A stretch of 64,000 nucleotides of DNA from Strongylocentrotus droebachiensis (taxonomy: Eukaryota > Echinodermata > Echinoidea > Camarodonta > Strongylocentrotidae): the NCBI GenBank assembly GCA_035222895.1, contig JAVYIG010000593.1, forward strand, positions 310,001 to 374,000. The letters run 5' to 3'. Made by a program: the position numbers and the translations under genes. Positions 51,021 to 61,242 of this stretch are shown here, piece by piece. Position 1 is the first letter of the stretch. Every line of letters begins with the position of its first letter. The notes beneath the pieces are model-generated. The model had not been told where the DNA came from. It ran no database searches and was given only the letters and a program-made list of their open reading frames with translations.

Positions 51021-52941
51021 GCTCAGGCATTTAAAAAGTCAGATTAATTTTTTTTCCGCTAATGGTCCTTTCCTTAGAAAACTGGCATGCACGAATGAGT
51101 ACGTTAATGCATGGCCACGAACTATTCATTACAGAAAATGAAAGCCAGGAACGAAACTATCAATGAGAGGTTTGTTTATGTTTCACTTCATAATTTACTA
51201 AAGTGCTTTTTATCTCTTTTTGCAATCTACATCATTTGTCTTTTAGATAGATTAAAGAAATCAAAGATGCTGGAAAATGTTAGTATTTTGCGGCTGTGAC
51301 ACGCCTTTGCCTCTAGATATACGCCTCTTTATACATTACTGTTTCTCAGTAGAAAATAATTGTTCTACTTCCATACTATCAAAGGCTTTACATCCCATAG
51401 CTGCTAACTTCACAGATCGGGTAGACTCGGGTAGCTTAAGCCGATATAAGCTCGTATGTCAGCGCTCGGGATGATATCAAAGTAGCTCCCTATTTTGTTT
51501 TCCTCAGCACGAAAGTTCTTCTCATTTGGGTCACGATTTCTTTCAACGCCCTGACCCCCTTCCACCTGGCACACTATGACAATGGGAAAAAGAATGTCTA
51601 CACAGGGGCGTCACTTGAGCATTTCAAATAGGGGAGAGGGACAGGCCCGGGGTTGGCAGCAACCTTATATCCCAAAATGTACCACCAAGTATAGTATAAT
51701 AAAGGCGATTCATTTTGTTGCATTTATCAAAATGAGCCAAACAGCGTAAAAATTTGTCAACATCAAGTACGGATTAATAATTGGCGGATATTTTCGATGG
51801 GGGTGTCATACCCAGTGACCCTACCTTGTCCTAAAGATACGCCCGTGTGTTTATGCATGACCCCCGGCTAGTATATGCTATCGGTTATAGGGGGTAATAT
51901 CATAAACCGCTGAGATTCTCATAGTCATAGATCTTCATATATTTTCCCCCACAATGACCCCTCATGTCAATGTTGTGACTCGAAAGGGGGAAAAGCGACA
52001 ACTTCATTTAATTTTGAATAATATTAAAATGATAAATGTATTTTATGAATGTGATTAAATATGAAAAATAATTTAACAGTTGAAAACGATAACAATATAC
52101 CCTGTCAAATTTAGTAATAGAATAATATTGTAAATTCCATGTTTTAAAATGCATGTTATGCGATTTAAATCATTCATGTCGTACCACAACGTCCAAGTGA
52201 ATGTATAAACAATATCACTTGTCTACCTATCTCTCTGTATTTTATTAGGCAGTGTGTCCTATTATAAATATCACCTCTTAAATTCGTCAGACTCTTTTTC
52301 TTTCTGTACATTTCTTGTGGAACAGATATCTCAAGAAGGGCATTTTCCCCCTCCAAAGCATACTACTGGGAGACAAACGCAAATACACAAAGATAGATAG
52401 AGACAGACGGACAGAGAAAGATACAGAGATGGGTGGGGCGAGAAGGGTGGGGGAGCAGGGATAAATGGGAATGCAATTGAGTTGATCAGGGATAAAACAT
52501 ATTTAACATTTGCCAGTGTCAAGATACAGGGGCGCTTTTAAACTCTTGCTATTTTTAACGAGGCGTTGGTAAGCGAAAATCTGCCAACAACCCACCCACC
52601 CACACACACATACACACACTCACATACGCACGCACACGCGCATAAGTCATTAAATAGGAAACTTTCCTCTAAACTCGTATGAATATGCCGACAGAAATTT
52701 GTAATGAAGGAGGGAGCATATCTCACCCTAGCAACACCCTATACAGATTCATAGCGTTTACAGGGTTACAATTACCATTGCTCATAATTTATGCTTACAT
52801 AAATTATCAGCTTATTTCTGGCGAACAATGTTTGGTAGATTATGAAAGTAACAAATAGCCGAAGGAGGTCACTACGAAAAAGTACAACAAATGGATAGTT
52901 ACGGGCGAGAAGGGAAATTACTTGTCTATGCTTTCACTTAG

Positions 52942-52978
52942 TGACGTCACCTAGTCACGGTCAATGACAGTGACGTCA
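52942..52978. promoter_or_regulatory. Pair of full CRE palindromes
   Basis: TGACGTCA occurs at 52942-52949 and 52971-52978, both within GTGACGTCAC-like context, followed by an inverted CCGGA..TCCGG. CREB/ATF factors bind this palindrome. No gene start could be tied to it. Confidence 0.35.
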
Positions 52979-53429
52979 CATTTTCTTTGCCGGACCAAAT
53001 CCGGTACAACACTGTCAGTTCTAGGTACAGTATTATTGAAATCTGGTTGAATTTGTTGAATAATAGTGGATTCGAGTTTTTTTTTTTAAGGAATTAGTAT
53101 TTAAACTGACCTATACTTTGCCACTTGAAAACCTGAAATTTTAAATCATTAAATATTAATAAACAAGTTTTCTCAATAAATCTATTCTTTATTCGGTTCG
53201 TTATTTGTTGCTTCCTTGTGGCTGATATTAATAGTTCATCTTTTTCCGCCTATATACTTAGAATTTTGTATCCGATGCAGCTGGAATTTGAATTGTTACT
53301 TAGCTTATGTTATATGATTAATTAATTCTTATAAATGCTTATTTAATATCTCCAAAAAATAAGAGCATAACAAAAAATATTATCCACCTAATACCTTGAG
53401 TAGTCCGTTGCAATACGACCTTAAAAAAA

Positions 53430-53605
53430 CGATGAGGAAGAAAAACAAGAAGGAGAAGAAAAAGAAGAAGAGGAAAAAGAAGAAGAAGAAAGAAGAAGAG
53501 GAAAAAGTGGAAGAAGAAGAATAAGAAGAAGAAGAAGGAGAAGAAGGAGGAGAAGAAGAAGAAGAAGAAGAAGAAGACAAAAAAGAGAAAGAAGAAAAAG
53601 AAGAA
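53430..53605. repeat. (GAA/AAG)n purine tract
   Basis: About 175 bp of almost pure purine made of GAAGAAG and GAAAAAG units. Chance Lys/Glu and Phe/Ser frames cross it. Confidence 0.95.
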
Positions 53606-55734
53606 CATTGCTTCTGAAACTGTTTTAATAAGTTCTGACGTTTCCGCCCTCACCGATGGCAGCTTGTACATGTACTATGTTGACAGTCTTGCAATGCAGC
53701 TAGCTTGTTGTACATTCATGGTATGCATTTTGAGCATTGGTGTACTGGTGCCTCCCCCCCTCCCCCCCCCCTCCCCCCCCCCCCCAAAAAAAAGGAAGTT
53801 ACCAGCCCAAACTGAGAAGAAGAACTAAGGAGAAGAAAGGGGGGAAATAAAGAAGAACAAAATTAGGGGATCGTCGATTAAATGGGAAGGTCTCTTCCTG
53901 GAAAAAAAATTTCCGAAGGGGTCGTCCCCAGATATTTGAGAACCTCAAAAAATGTCTTAATTAATAAATTAAGTTTTAACGCTGCATACCCCCAAATTAG
54001 ATATGAGATAATGTGGCGAAAACTTTGAAATTGATCTTTTAAAAAAAAGATAATTCACAGAGTGCGCCGATTAAATGTGAGGTTTTATACAGGAAAATGC
54101 AACCCCTTTTGGGGGAGGGGGTTTAGAGTAGAGCCCCCCATCCCATCCGATTCAATGGATTGATAGTGTATTGCGTTAGTGACGAAAGAAAAAAGTCAAC
54201 CCCCTCAAAAATTGTCGCTCATTACGCCACTTATGAGGAGAAACAAGTAGAAACAAACACCAATGAATCGGTTTTATGCGCAGTAAAATCTACCCTCGAA
54301 CTAGTTTTCCATTTGATGTCAATTTTACTCGAACTAGATTATAGGCGATGATATTTAGGTTTCTTAGTATTTCAAGACACGGACCTGACGTGATATTTAA
54401 GAAACCCGGGAGCTAGTTTTGTTGGCATTAAAAATATCCATTTCACCTGCTGATGTTTTTCGGGGTAGATTATCAGTGGAGAGAGAGAGCGAGAGAGAGA
54501 GATGAACTTTAGAAACAAAAATGATAATATGTTTATCATTATTGAAGCTTAAAGTTGGCCACATAATCTATACCGTTAACATTTATGTATTTTTTTATCA
54601 ACAGCTAACCCTATATATTTCTTATGATTACAATCATGTTTCCATCAAACCTGTCCCAATTAAGATTTAATTTTCATAAAAATTGGTATGACTTTCGCTT
54701 TGGGGCACGCAGAGAGAAATCATTAGCGTAGCACATTGGGTAAAGGGCATGTTTCCCCAATCCCACAACGAAAAGAATAGAAGAAATTAGGAGAAGAAGA
54801 AGAAAAAGATCAGGAAAACCGAGAAAAGTAGGGAGAGAGAGAGAGAGAGAGAAAGGATGGAACATAAGAGGAAGATGATAGAACCCTTCCCACACCCTCC
54901 TACCCATTGATAATCGCAATTGATCCACCAAGAAAGCGCGGTGCCCATAATTATGATTCCTGTCCCCCTGCGATAGCTGGAATCTGGCTACGCTACTGTG
55001 AGTAGGCGCTGGTTGTCTTTATAACATGCTCTCTAAAAATCTAATGAATATGAATTATAATGGCATACTTGCCTTGATAACTAGGTAACTGTAATTCTTT
55101 GATACTTCTTTACACGATTCTACACCTTATAGTAGATAATAATAATTGTTCTAGTTCCATACAATCCAAGGCATTAATACTGTAACAAGGTTTATATGTT
55201 CTATCTACTCCCAGTAGATACACAATAAAATCTTCAAAGAAAATGGGCATACTGGTACAATCTTCATATGGCTCCACCCTTACTGAAATAAGACTATCTT
55301 TGAAGCTTAAAACCACTGCTGGTTGGGAGAAAGCTGCAGTGAAACAAAGTAGCACTAAATGAAACTACAAAATTAATAGACAAACTCTGATAACGAATAT
55401 TAGTTTATTAATGTATTATACTGGGGTAGCTGCAATGATCGGTCTACAATTCCCAGTACCATATAATATGTATGTTTATGTTGGTGATATCTATCGCATA
55501 TGTGCATTTCTCGCTGAGATTTCAAACTACTACTACCAGCAACCCCATAATAACATTAGAAGAGTTGTATAAACGAGACCAGGAATCCCTAGACCATGAT
55601 CATTAGGACATATTTGAGTTACATTCATTCAACAGTAGATTTCGGGTTCGAGTCGAAGACTACAACAACGAACAAAGTAGCAATAGTAGCGATACAAAAG
55701 CATACCCAAACTACGGAAGCGTTAAAGTGCCATT

Positions 55735-56196
55735 CTACTTGACGACATGACGCGATATTTCATCTTGTCAAGTCGACTTAATATCCATATCATGTCGACA
55801 TGTAAAGATATTTAACCTACCATGTCGACTTATCAACTTTTATTAGTCGACATGGCGAAATAAATTATCTTGCCAAGTCGACTTCACAAAAAGTTCATGT
55901 CGTCATGGCGACATAAGTTATCTTACCAAGTCGACTTCTTAAAAAATACATGTCGTCATGGCGACTTATATTATCTTACCAAGTCGACTTCCCAAAAAGT
56001 AATGTCGACATGGCGAAATAAATTATCTTGCCAAGTCGACTTCACAAAAAGTTCATGTCGTCATGGCGACATGTATTATCTTGCCAAGTCGACTTCACAA
56101 AAAAAGTTCATCTCGTAATAGCGACATAAATTATCTCACCAAGTCGACTTCCAAAAAAGTATATGTCGTCATGGCGAGATATGTAGTGTGACGACT
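55735..56196. repeat. GTCGAC satellite, 53-bp unit
   Basis: AAGTCGACTT recurs at 55875, 55928, 55981, 56033, 56086 and 56141 (spacings 53, 53, 52, 53, 55). Each unit also carries ATGTCG(T/A)CATGGCGA. Diverged units extend left to about 55740. Two palindromic cores per unit make it strongly self-complementary. A frame across it repeats the peptide of the unit and is not a gene. Confidence 0.9.
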
Positions 56197-56236
56197 ATTT
56201 CATGCAGCGCGCGTATATGGCAAGCCCTTTGTGTAA

Positions 56237-56372
56237 AAACCAGATAAACTCTGTTTTTCTCAGATAAACTCAGTTTATCAGAAAAACTGTGTTTATCAAT
56301 GATAAACTCAGATTATCAACAGATACACAGAGTTTATCAGATAAACAGAGTTTATCAGAAAAACCCAGTTTA
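56237..56372. repeat. GATAAACT/AGTTTATC palindrome cluster
   Basis: About eight alternating copies of GATAAACT and AGTTTATC, some joined head to head (GATAAACTCAGTTTATC). It begins after the GTCGAC satellite and ends in TTTATTTATTT. Confidence 0.85.
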
Positions 56373-56450
56373 TTTATTTATTTCTAATCTTTTGACAGGG
56401 TAGCCCATTCACCAACAAGTAGTGGTCTTCCATGGGGCCCTTAATGAACA
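56365..56450 (-). mobile_element. 3' tail of a LINE-like element (remnant)
   Basis: On the minus strand GGGCCCCATGGAAGACCACT is followed by GAATGGGCTACCCTGTCAAA and then AATAAATAAATAAA. The GGCTACCCTG-to-(AATA)n arrangement is a common non-LTR retrotransposon 3' end. Confidence 0.45.
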
Positions 56451-56530
56451 CATTTGCATCGTTTATAACATTTATACAGAACAGTTACAAAAATAATACT
56501 CGTTTGCAAAATAAACATCATTAACCTAGT

Positions 56531-57186
56531 TTATTCACGGCTAACAAAAATAACAAACAACCAAATTTGCGTTTATGTCGTGGCTTTATTAACATTTTGA
56601 GATGGACGCTTATTTTGCACATTTTGATTTTCTGGGTGTCATAACAAAATAACACAGATATATTGAATCATAAAAAATGCTTACAAGTGCAATGCTAGGC
56701 CCCCCGCCTATGAAATCGAGTGATGCCTAGGCTAAACTTATATACATTAAGTCATTATATCAGCCCCCCGCCTATAAAATCGAGTGATGCCTAAAGTTAT
56801 GCTAGGCCCCCCGCCTATGAAATCGAGTGATGCCTAGGCTAAACTTATATACATTAAGTCATTATATCAGCCCCCCGCCTATAAAATCGAGTGATGCCTA
56901 AAGTTATAGAATATAGATGTATATATATACCAGCCTCTCCGCCTGTAAGATCGGATGATGCCTAAGATTAAAGCGTGACACCCTGAGTTTGAACATGTGT
57001 AGGTACAACTAGGTCCCCCCGCATTCAAATCGAATGGGGGCCGGAAAACTAAGAATTGACATGCGAACAAATTCGACTGAATATACATTGGCAACCCCCT
57101 CGCATGTAAAAATTGAGTGGGGTCGAAAATTATCGGATGACAATTATTGATCAATAAACTTATCAGTACCATGTGATTAGTGATTT
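56531..57186 (-). repeat. Split direct repeat block B2 (3' end of element)
   Basis: 656 bp that by eye match 57768-58423 throughout, at a constant offset of 1237. It marks the outer 3' end of the element. Inside is an array of about seven related units with core CCCCCCGCCTATAAAATCGA followed by GTGATGCCTA. A 97-codon frame occurs in both blocks only because they are identical. Confidence 0.92.
56699..57125. repeat. Array of CCCCCGCCTAT..ATCGAGTGATGCCT units in B2
   Basis: Units begin near 56699, 56763, 56806, 56870, 56933, 57013 and 57095. The first four form a 107-bp tandem duplication (two pairs). The last three are progressively diverged (CCTCTCCGCCTGTAAGATCG, CCCCCCGCATTCAAATCGAA, CCCCCTCGCATGTAAAAATT). 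The same array recurs 1237 bp downstream in B1. Confidence 0.85.
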
Positions 57187-57767
57187 ACCCATACAAAACC
57201 GGGTAGGGGCGAAACCCAATGGGAAAAATTCCCCTACGGCCCACTTACTTTGTGCACGACGCAAGTTGATGTGCGACCAGGCCAAATGCCCCCGGCTCCG
57301 CATTAACTTCATAAATCACTGACCAATTTATTACATAAACCCTATCCGTACCTTTCATACCTGAAACCCTAAATCCTTTCCGTACTAATACGTATACCTT
57401 GGCTACTTCGAACCACCAAGCAATACTTAATTTATGCCACTAATATACTAAAAATACTTTTATTGGTGGAGATAATGGGGAGGTGGTGGGAATGTTTTAG
57501 ACTCCGTAAATTTTTCTTCTTGTCCATTCAAAATGAAAGCCATAACTAGAATGAAAGCCCCTTCGTGCTATTTTTAATTTGCTGGCGGTATTTTCCGCGC
57601 TTGCTTGATAAGCGTACATACGCTTGTACATTTCCTTCCAATGTAATACAAAGTATTACATTTCCTAGCGCGTGAATTTCCCTCAAAAATGTAAACAACC
57701 TCTTGACCTAGATTTTGTCAGCCTGTCAATAAACCATTTTAAATCGTTGTCTACTCTTTAAATTTTA
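57187..57767 (-). repeat. Split direct repeat block A2
   Basis: 581 bp between the identical B blocks. By the Ngaro layout it should be a copy of the element's 5' terminus (A1), which is outside the window. It has an AATGTAATACAAAGTATTACAT inverted motif near 57640. No coding content was recognised. Confidence 0.7.
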
Positions 57768-58423
57768 TTATTCACGGCTAACAAAAATAACAAACAACCA
57801 AATTTGCGTTTATGTCGTGGCTTTATTAACATTTTGAGATGGACGCTTATTTTGCACATTTTGATTTTCTGGGTGTCATAACAAAATAACACAGATATAT
57901 TGAATCATAAAAAATGCTTACAAGTGCAATGCTAGGCCCCCCGCCTATGAAATCGAGTGATGCCTAGGCTAAACTTATATACATTAAGTCATTATATCAG
58001 CCCCCCGCCTATAAAATCGAGTGATGCCTAAAGTTATGCTAGGCCCCCCGCCTATGAAATCGAGTGATGCCTAGGCTAAACTTATATACATTAAGTCATT
58101 ATATCAGCCCCCCGCCTATAAAATCGAGTGATGCCTAAAGTTATAGAATATAGATGTATATATATACCAGCCTCTCCGCCTGTAAGATCGGATGATGCCT
58201 AAGATTAAAGCGTGACACCCTGAGTTTGAACATGTGTAGGTACAACTAGGTCCCCCCGCATTCAAATCGAATGGGGGCCGGAAAACTAAGAATTGACATG
58301 CGAACAAATTCGACTGAATATACATTGGCAACCCCCTCGCATGTAAAAATTGAGTGGGGTCGAAAATTATCGGATGACAATTATTGATCAATAAACTTAT
58401 CAGTACCATGTGATTAGTGATTT
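57768..58423 (-). repeat. Split direct repeat block B1
   Basis: Second identical 656-bp block, adjoining the coding part. Sharp breaks of similarity occur at both ends (TTATTCACGG on the left, GTGATTAGTGATTT on the right), after which the flanks differ. Confidence 0.92.
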
Positions 58424-59039
58424 GGAGGCATAATTTGACAAATTACCGCCAAACGAGAATATATTTATATATGATCGGCCGCCAAATCACAACGTTGTCA
58501 TCAAACGATTTTTGTGCACTAAGGGAATATCTATGCTTAACTATTTACACTTTGGTGGAATTAACATTTCAATTGGCCAATTAACCAATGTACATGTACA
58601 GGCATGTACTTTTTCGCCCTTAAGCTAATTTATAACCCTATAACAGACTACAGAGTATCGTAATAAACTTATCTCTACAACACCGGCACATCATTATGCC
58701 TAATTCATTCCCCTCACAGAAGTGACTAAACCGTTAATGCCCATTTCGAAATGAAGCATTCGCAAAACTGGTCATTTACCAATGTCCACCTAAACCTGCC
58801 CCATATAACCATTATTTACTCTCCACAACTTTGTTACTCCCAAAATAAGGCACTCTTATCCCAACAACAAAAACATGATCTTGCGGTGCCGGACTCAAAC
58901 TTTTTTGCGGGATTTACTTTGCTACCCGAACAGACTTAAACATTGAAATATAAGAACGCTAAAATATAAGAACACTGAACTATAAGAACATTGAAATATA
59001 AGAACAAACAGCGTGTTTTGTAACATTATCATTGTTTAA
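58424..59039 (-). other. Region between SGNH gene and B1
   Basis: Non-coding on the minus strand. Contains four tandem copies of a 15-19 bp unit with core ATATAAGAAC at about 58948-59005. It probably includes the 3' UTR of the element's transcript. Confidence 0.55.
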
Positions 59040-59645
59040 CTACTTGGATGAACCGAGATAGGACAGGCCCTCCTTCAGGTCAGTGATAAACCTGTCCAAA
59101 CCCTCATTGGAGAGATGCAATCCGTCCGGCCTATATAAAGCCCTATCCTTATGCCTTATGTCGGGGTGTGGAATGGCCTTTCCCCCATTCCTGCCGACCA
59201 GGGCGCGAGCGTATCGGTTCGTGGCCCTCCTTCTATCGTCCAATTTTCCCTGCTCTTCCGGACTACAGCATTTATATTCTACCCGTTCTAGGATGTCAGA
59301 CCATATTATTGTCGTCTCAGTGTTCGATGTGATTAATCTGTTCACCGCATTCGCCATCGCCCTCCTCGAACATCCCTCTATGTCATTCGTGCCCACGTGT
59401 AACACTAAAACGGTCGGCTTCGTCAGGCCACTGGTAATCGACTCTAGCCATGCGTTTGTTTGGTCCAAGCGAAGGCCCCGCTTTCCAGCCCAATGGATGA
59501 CCGTCTCCAAACCCATATCGGCGCAGCCAGTCCGCTCCGCCCTGCGATGGGCCCAGAAAACGATAGAGTCGCCTACTATCCATAGTTGTTCTGTGGACAA
59601 AATAAGAAAAGAGGACTGGGCAGCATTTTGTATTCCAAAGAACAT
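59040..59645 (-). CDS. SGNH (GDSL-like) hydrolase of the retrotransposon
   Basis: Predicted esterase-type hydrolase. The nucleophile block is WIVGDSIVFWAH, the glycine-asparagine block is HVGTNDI, and the C-terminal acid/base block is PDGLHLS (D-x-x-H), so all three catalytic residues (Ser, Asp, His) are present. About 185 residues is normal for this fold. Homologous sequence begins at about 59590. Directly upstream on the minus strand is TTTTCTTATTTTGTCCACAG, a good splice acceptor, so the first 15-20 codons of the open frame may be intron. An SGNH domain after the recombinase is known in some Ngaro elements; its role there is not established. The frame is intact with no inactivating change visible. 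Confidence 0.85.
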   Translation of the reverse strand: MFFGIQNAAQSSFLILSTEQLWIVGDSIVFWAHRRAERTGCADMGLETVIHWAGKRGLRLDQTNAWLESITSGLTKPTVLVLHVGTNDIEGCSRRAMANAVNRLITSNTETTIIWSDILERVEYKCCSPEEQGKLDDRRRATNRYARALVGRNGGKAIPHPDIRHKDRALYRPDGLHLSNEGLDRFITDLKEGLSYLGSSK

Positions 59646-59974
59646 GCGTTAATGTGAACTTGAAATCCCATTGTGTTTTCTTGCTCTTGTTCTGCATGTA
59701 TGTTTGTTGTCTGCTTGACTTCGTTTTCATTTTCATGTTGTAGCACCATTATTATTGCTATTATTATTATTAGCTTATTTAACCTCTCGAGGCGAGGGAC
59801 TTATTCCTCTATGTGTTGTACATATATTCATTCCTGTGTATGCGGCCTCACCCTTACATTATTGGCCCCGGACACGTTAACCTCATCATTCACTCTGTTA
59901 TATTTTGTACGTATACCTGGCTAATCAAATCAAATCAAATCAACCACAACGGTACTTTGCAACATTGCTCATAT
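59646..59974 (-). other. Spacer or intron between recombinase and SGNH frames
   Basis: AT-rich, with (ATT)n and (ATCAA)n runs. The minus strand ends in a polypyrimidine tract and CAG just inside the SGNH frame, suggesting a spliceosomal intron. The donor side is unclear. Confidence 0.4.
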
Positions 59975-60503
59975 TCAAACCACCATATCAAGCCTTATAT
60001 ATCTGCGATGCGCGGAGGAAGCCCATCGACCCATGTGCTGTATTTGGGCGTCCGAGCAGCCCGCCATAGCAGCGGTTGTAGCCGCACCTATACGAAAAGA
60101 ATGGGAGGAAAACTTCGCCGCCAACATATCTCTGTATGACATGCATCTCTTTATCATGGCACTGAACTCATGCCTGGTGAGAGGAAGTGAACCATATGAG
60201 CAAAAGAAAGCCTCCCCACTTCCCGGGCGCATTTTCAAATATCTAAGGACCACCTTTACGGGACAACTACCCGCCTCAATTTCGTGTATTGAAATGATGC
60301 AACCGTTTCCCCTCGGATCAGTTTTTGATTCCCTTAAAGAGAGCTTCACCCGGCGATGTGGTGCACTGCCGGTGACTGCCACGTCCGTGAAACGCAGCAT
60401 TCGATCCCGCCTATGCCGTGATGCCACTGTGAATTCACTAATTCGTAAAAAACCATAAAATGCCAAACAAAATGCGGCAGAGTATAATAACACTTCATAA
60501 GTG
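59975..60503 (-). pseudogene. Tyrosine recombinase, C-terminal catalytic part
   Basis: Carries the catalytic arginine (YGFLRISEF), the H-x-x-R motif (HSFRIGAATT), a GRW segment (QHMGRWASS) and the nucleophile tyrosine (RRYIR). All four core residues are intact. It is the continuation of the frame at 60851-61242, from which it is separated by an inserted element. The enzyme would integrate the circular DNA form of the retrotransposon without a DDE integrase. Confidence 0.88.
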
Positions 60504-60516
60504 CTAACACAAACAT
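60504..60516. repeat. 13-bp target-site duplication, left copy
   Basis: CTAACACAAACAT, identical to 60851-60863. One copy alone restores the recombinase reading frame across the site, showing it is a true duplication of host sequence. Confidence 0.93.
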
Positions 60517-60850
60517 CTTGAACTCCTGAAGACGGACAGTCAACCTGTCCGAAACGTCGAGTCTACTCTCCTGCTCCTGCTCTGCAATTCTACTCGCCTA
60601 CTCAACTCTCCAACTCAATCCAGTCTTCTACTCAAACCTCTCATCCTGCCTAAACTTTCTGGGTTACAGTCCTTTTCAGGACTAAACTCACTTCCGAAAG
60701 ATACTCTTCCTTCTAACCTCCACTTTCTCGCCTTTCATCTCACCTCCATTCTCTATCTACTTTCCTCAGTCCCCCGAGGACTTTACACATGGTGTACCGC
60801 AAACCTCTTCCGTGATTATTCATACCACCATGCAAACCTTCAAACATCAT
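60517..60850 (+). mobile_element. 334-bp insertion with hammerhead-like start (Penelope-like or SINE-like)
   Basis: The insert is bounded by a 13-bp duplication and sits inside the recombinase gene. It starts CTTGAACTCCTGAAGACGGA, continues with the hairpin and GAAAC of a hammerhead-like core, then pyrimidine-rich sequence, a CAGTCCTTTTCAGGACT hairpin, and ends near ACACATGGTGTACCG..CATACCACCATG. No reading frame of note is present. The layout resembles the 3' end of a Penelope-like element or a short element derived from one. Confidence 0.75.
60526..60558 (+). ncRNA. Hammerhead-ribozyme-like core
   Basis: CTGAAGA (matching the conserved CUGANGA) at 60526-60532, a perfect 6-bp stem (GGACAG / CTGTCC, loop TCAAC) at 60534-60550, GAAA at 60551-60554, then C and GTC. 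The outer ACTC and GAGT can pair as helix I. Helix III would have no loop, so cleavage would need dimerisation or the motif is decayed. Confidence 0.55.
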
Positions 60851-60863
60851 CTAACACAAACAT
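60851..60863. repeat. 13-bp target-site duplication, right copy
   Basis: CTAACACAAACAT, the second copy of the duplication flanking the insert. Confidence 0.93.
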
Positions 60864-61242
60864 GTTCCAAATCGGTCAACATTTGGTTCAGAACGGGTAA
60901 TGTGATAGGATGCCTAGCGTCTCTCCTTGATGTGCGGCGCTTGCATCCCTCGACTAATCTTGCAATCACAAAATTCTGTGTCACGTCTCTTTCTCCAGCG
61001 GATCGCAGATAAAATGATAATCCAGATATGTAGGTTTGAACAGTAGACCCTGCATATCCCCGCCAAGACAAATACGCCACTAACTGAGCTACCCTCTCGA
61101 CATTAGGAGATATCTGCGGGTCATAACCGTATACCCTGCAGAATTCCTTGTATGCCTCTAGTGCCGAGGCGTATGTTGCATGAGTACGACCTGCCCTAGA
61201 CGCCATCAGCAGCTGATTTTGCTCTATAGCCAGCTGTTCCAC
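60851..61242 (-). pseudogene. Tyrosine recombinase, N-terminal (core-binding) part
   Basis: Encodes a helical SAM-like core-binding domain. It reads THATYASALEAYKEFCRVYG, then a VERVAQLVAYLSWRGYAGST segment and YISGLSFYLRSAG. The frame opens within the end of the RNase H frame, overlapping it by 19 bases in a different register without an ATG, so expression probably depends on frameshifting or a fused polyprotein. It is stopped prematurely by the inserted element (stop at 60847-60849). Confidence 0.82.

Larger units (their letters stand above)
51021..55735. other. Gene-poor stretch
   Basis: Holds a (CA)n run at 52595-52640, paired TGACGTCA sites at 52942 and 52971, an AAG/GAA tract at 53430-53605, poly-C runs at 53753-53786, a short GA run at 54835-54853 and otherwise AT-rich DNA. 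No exon was recognised. Confidence 0.4.

Noticed and set aside
55870..56118. 82-codon frame encoding a repeated peptide
   Set aside because: The peptide repeat simply follows the 53-bp GTCGAC satellite unit.
55735..56196. Possible CRISPR-like array
   Set aside because: Units are near-contiguous 53-bp copies without unique spacers, and the setting is a eukaryotic genome.
56879..57172. A 97-codon minus-strand frame duplicated exactly at 58116-58409
   Set aside because: Exact duplication is explained by the identical B repeats of the retrotransposon. The frame has no domain and runs through the motif array.
56531..58423. Solo or paired LTRs of a Ty3/Copia-type element
   Set aside because: The two identical blocks are only 581 bp apart with no gag-pol between them; the pol-like genes lie to one side and use a tyrosine recombinase, which fits split direct repeats.
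59083..59652. 189-codon plus-strand frame
   Set aside because: Antisense shadow of the SGNH hydrolase, which has clear catalytic motifs on the minus strand. The same applies to plus-strand frames at 60033-60458, 61366-61629 and 62840-63169.
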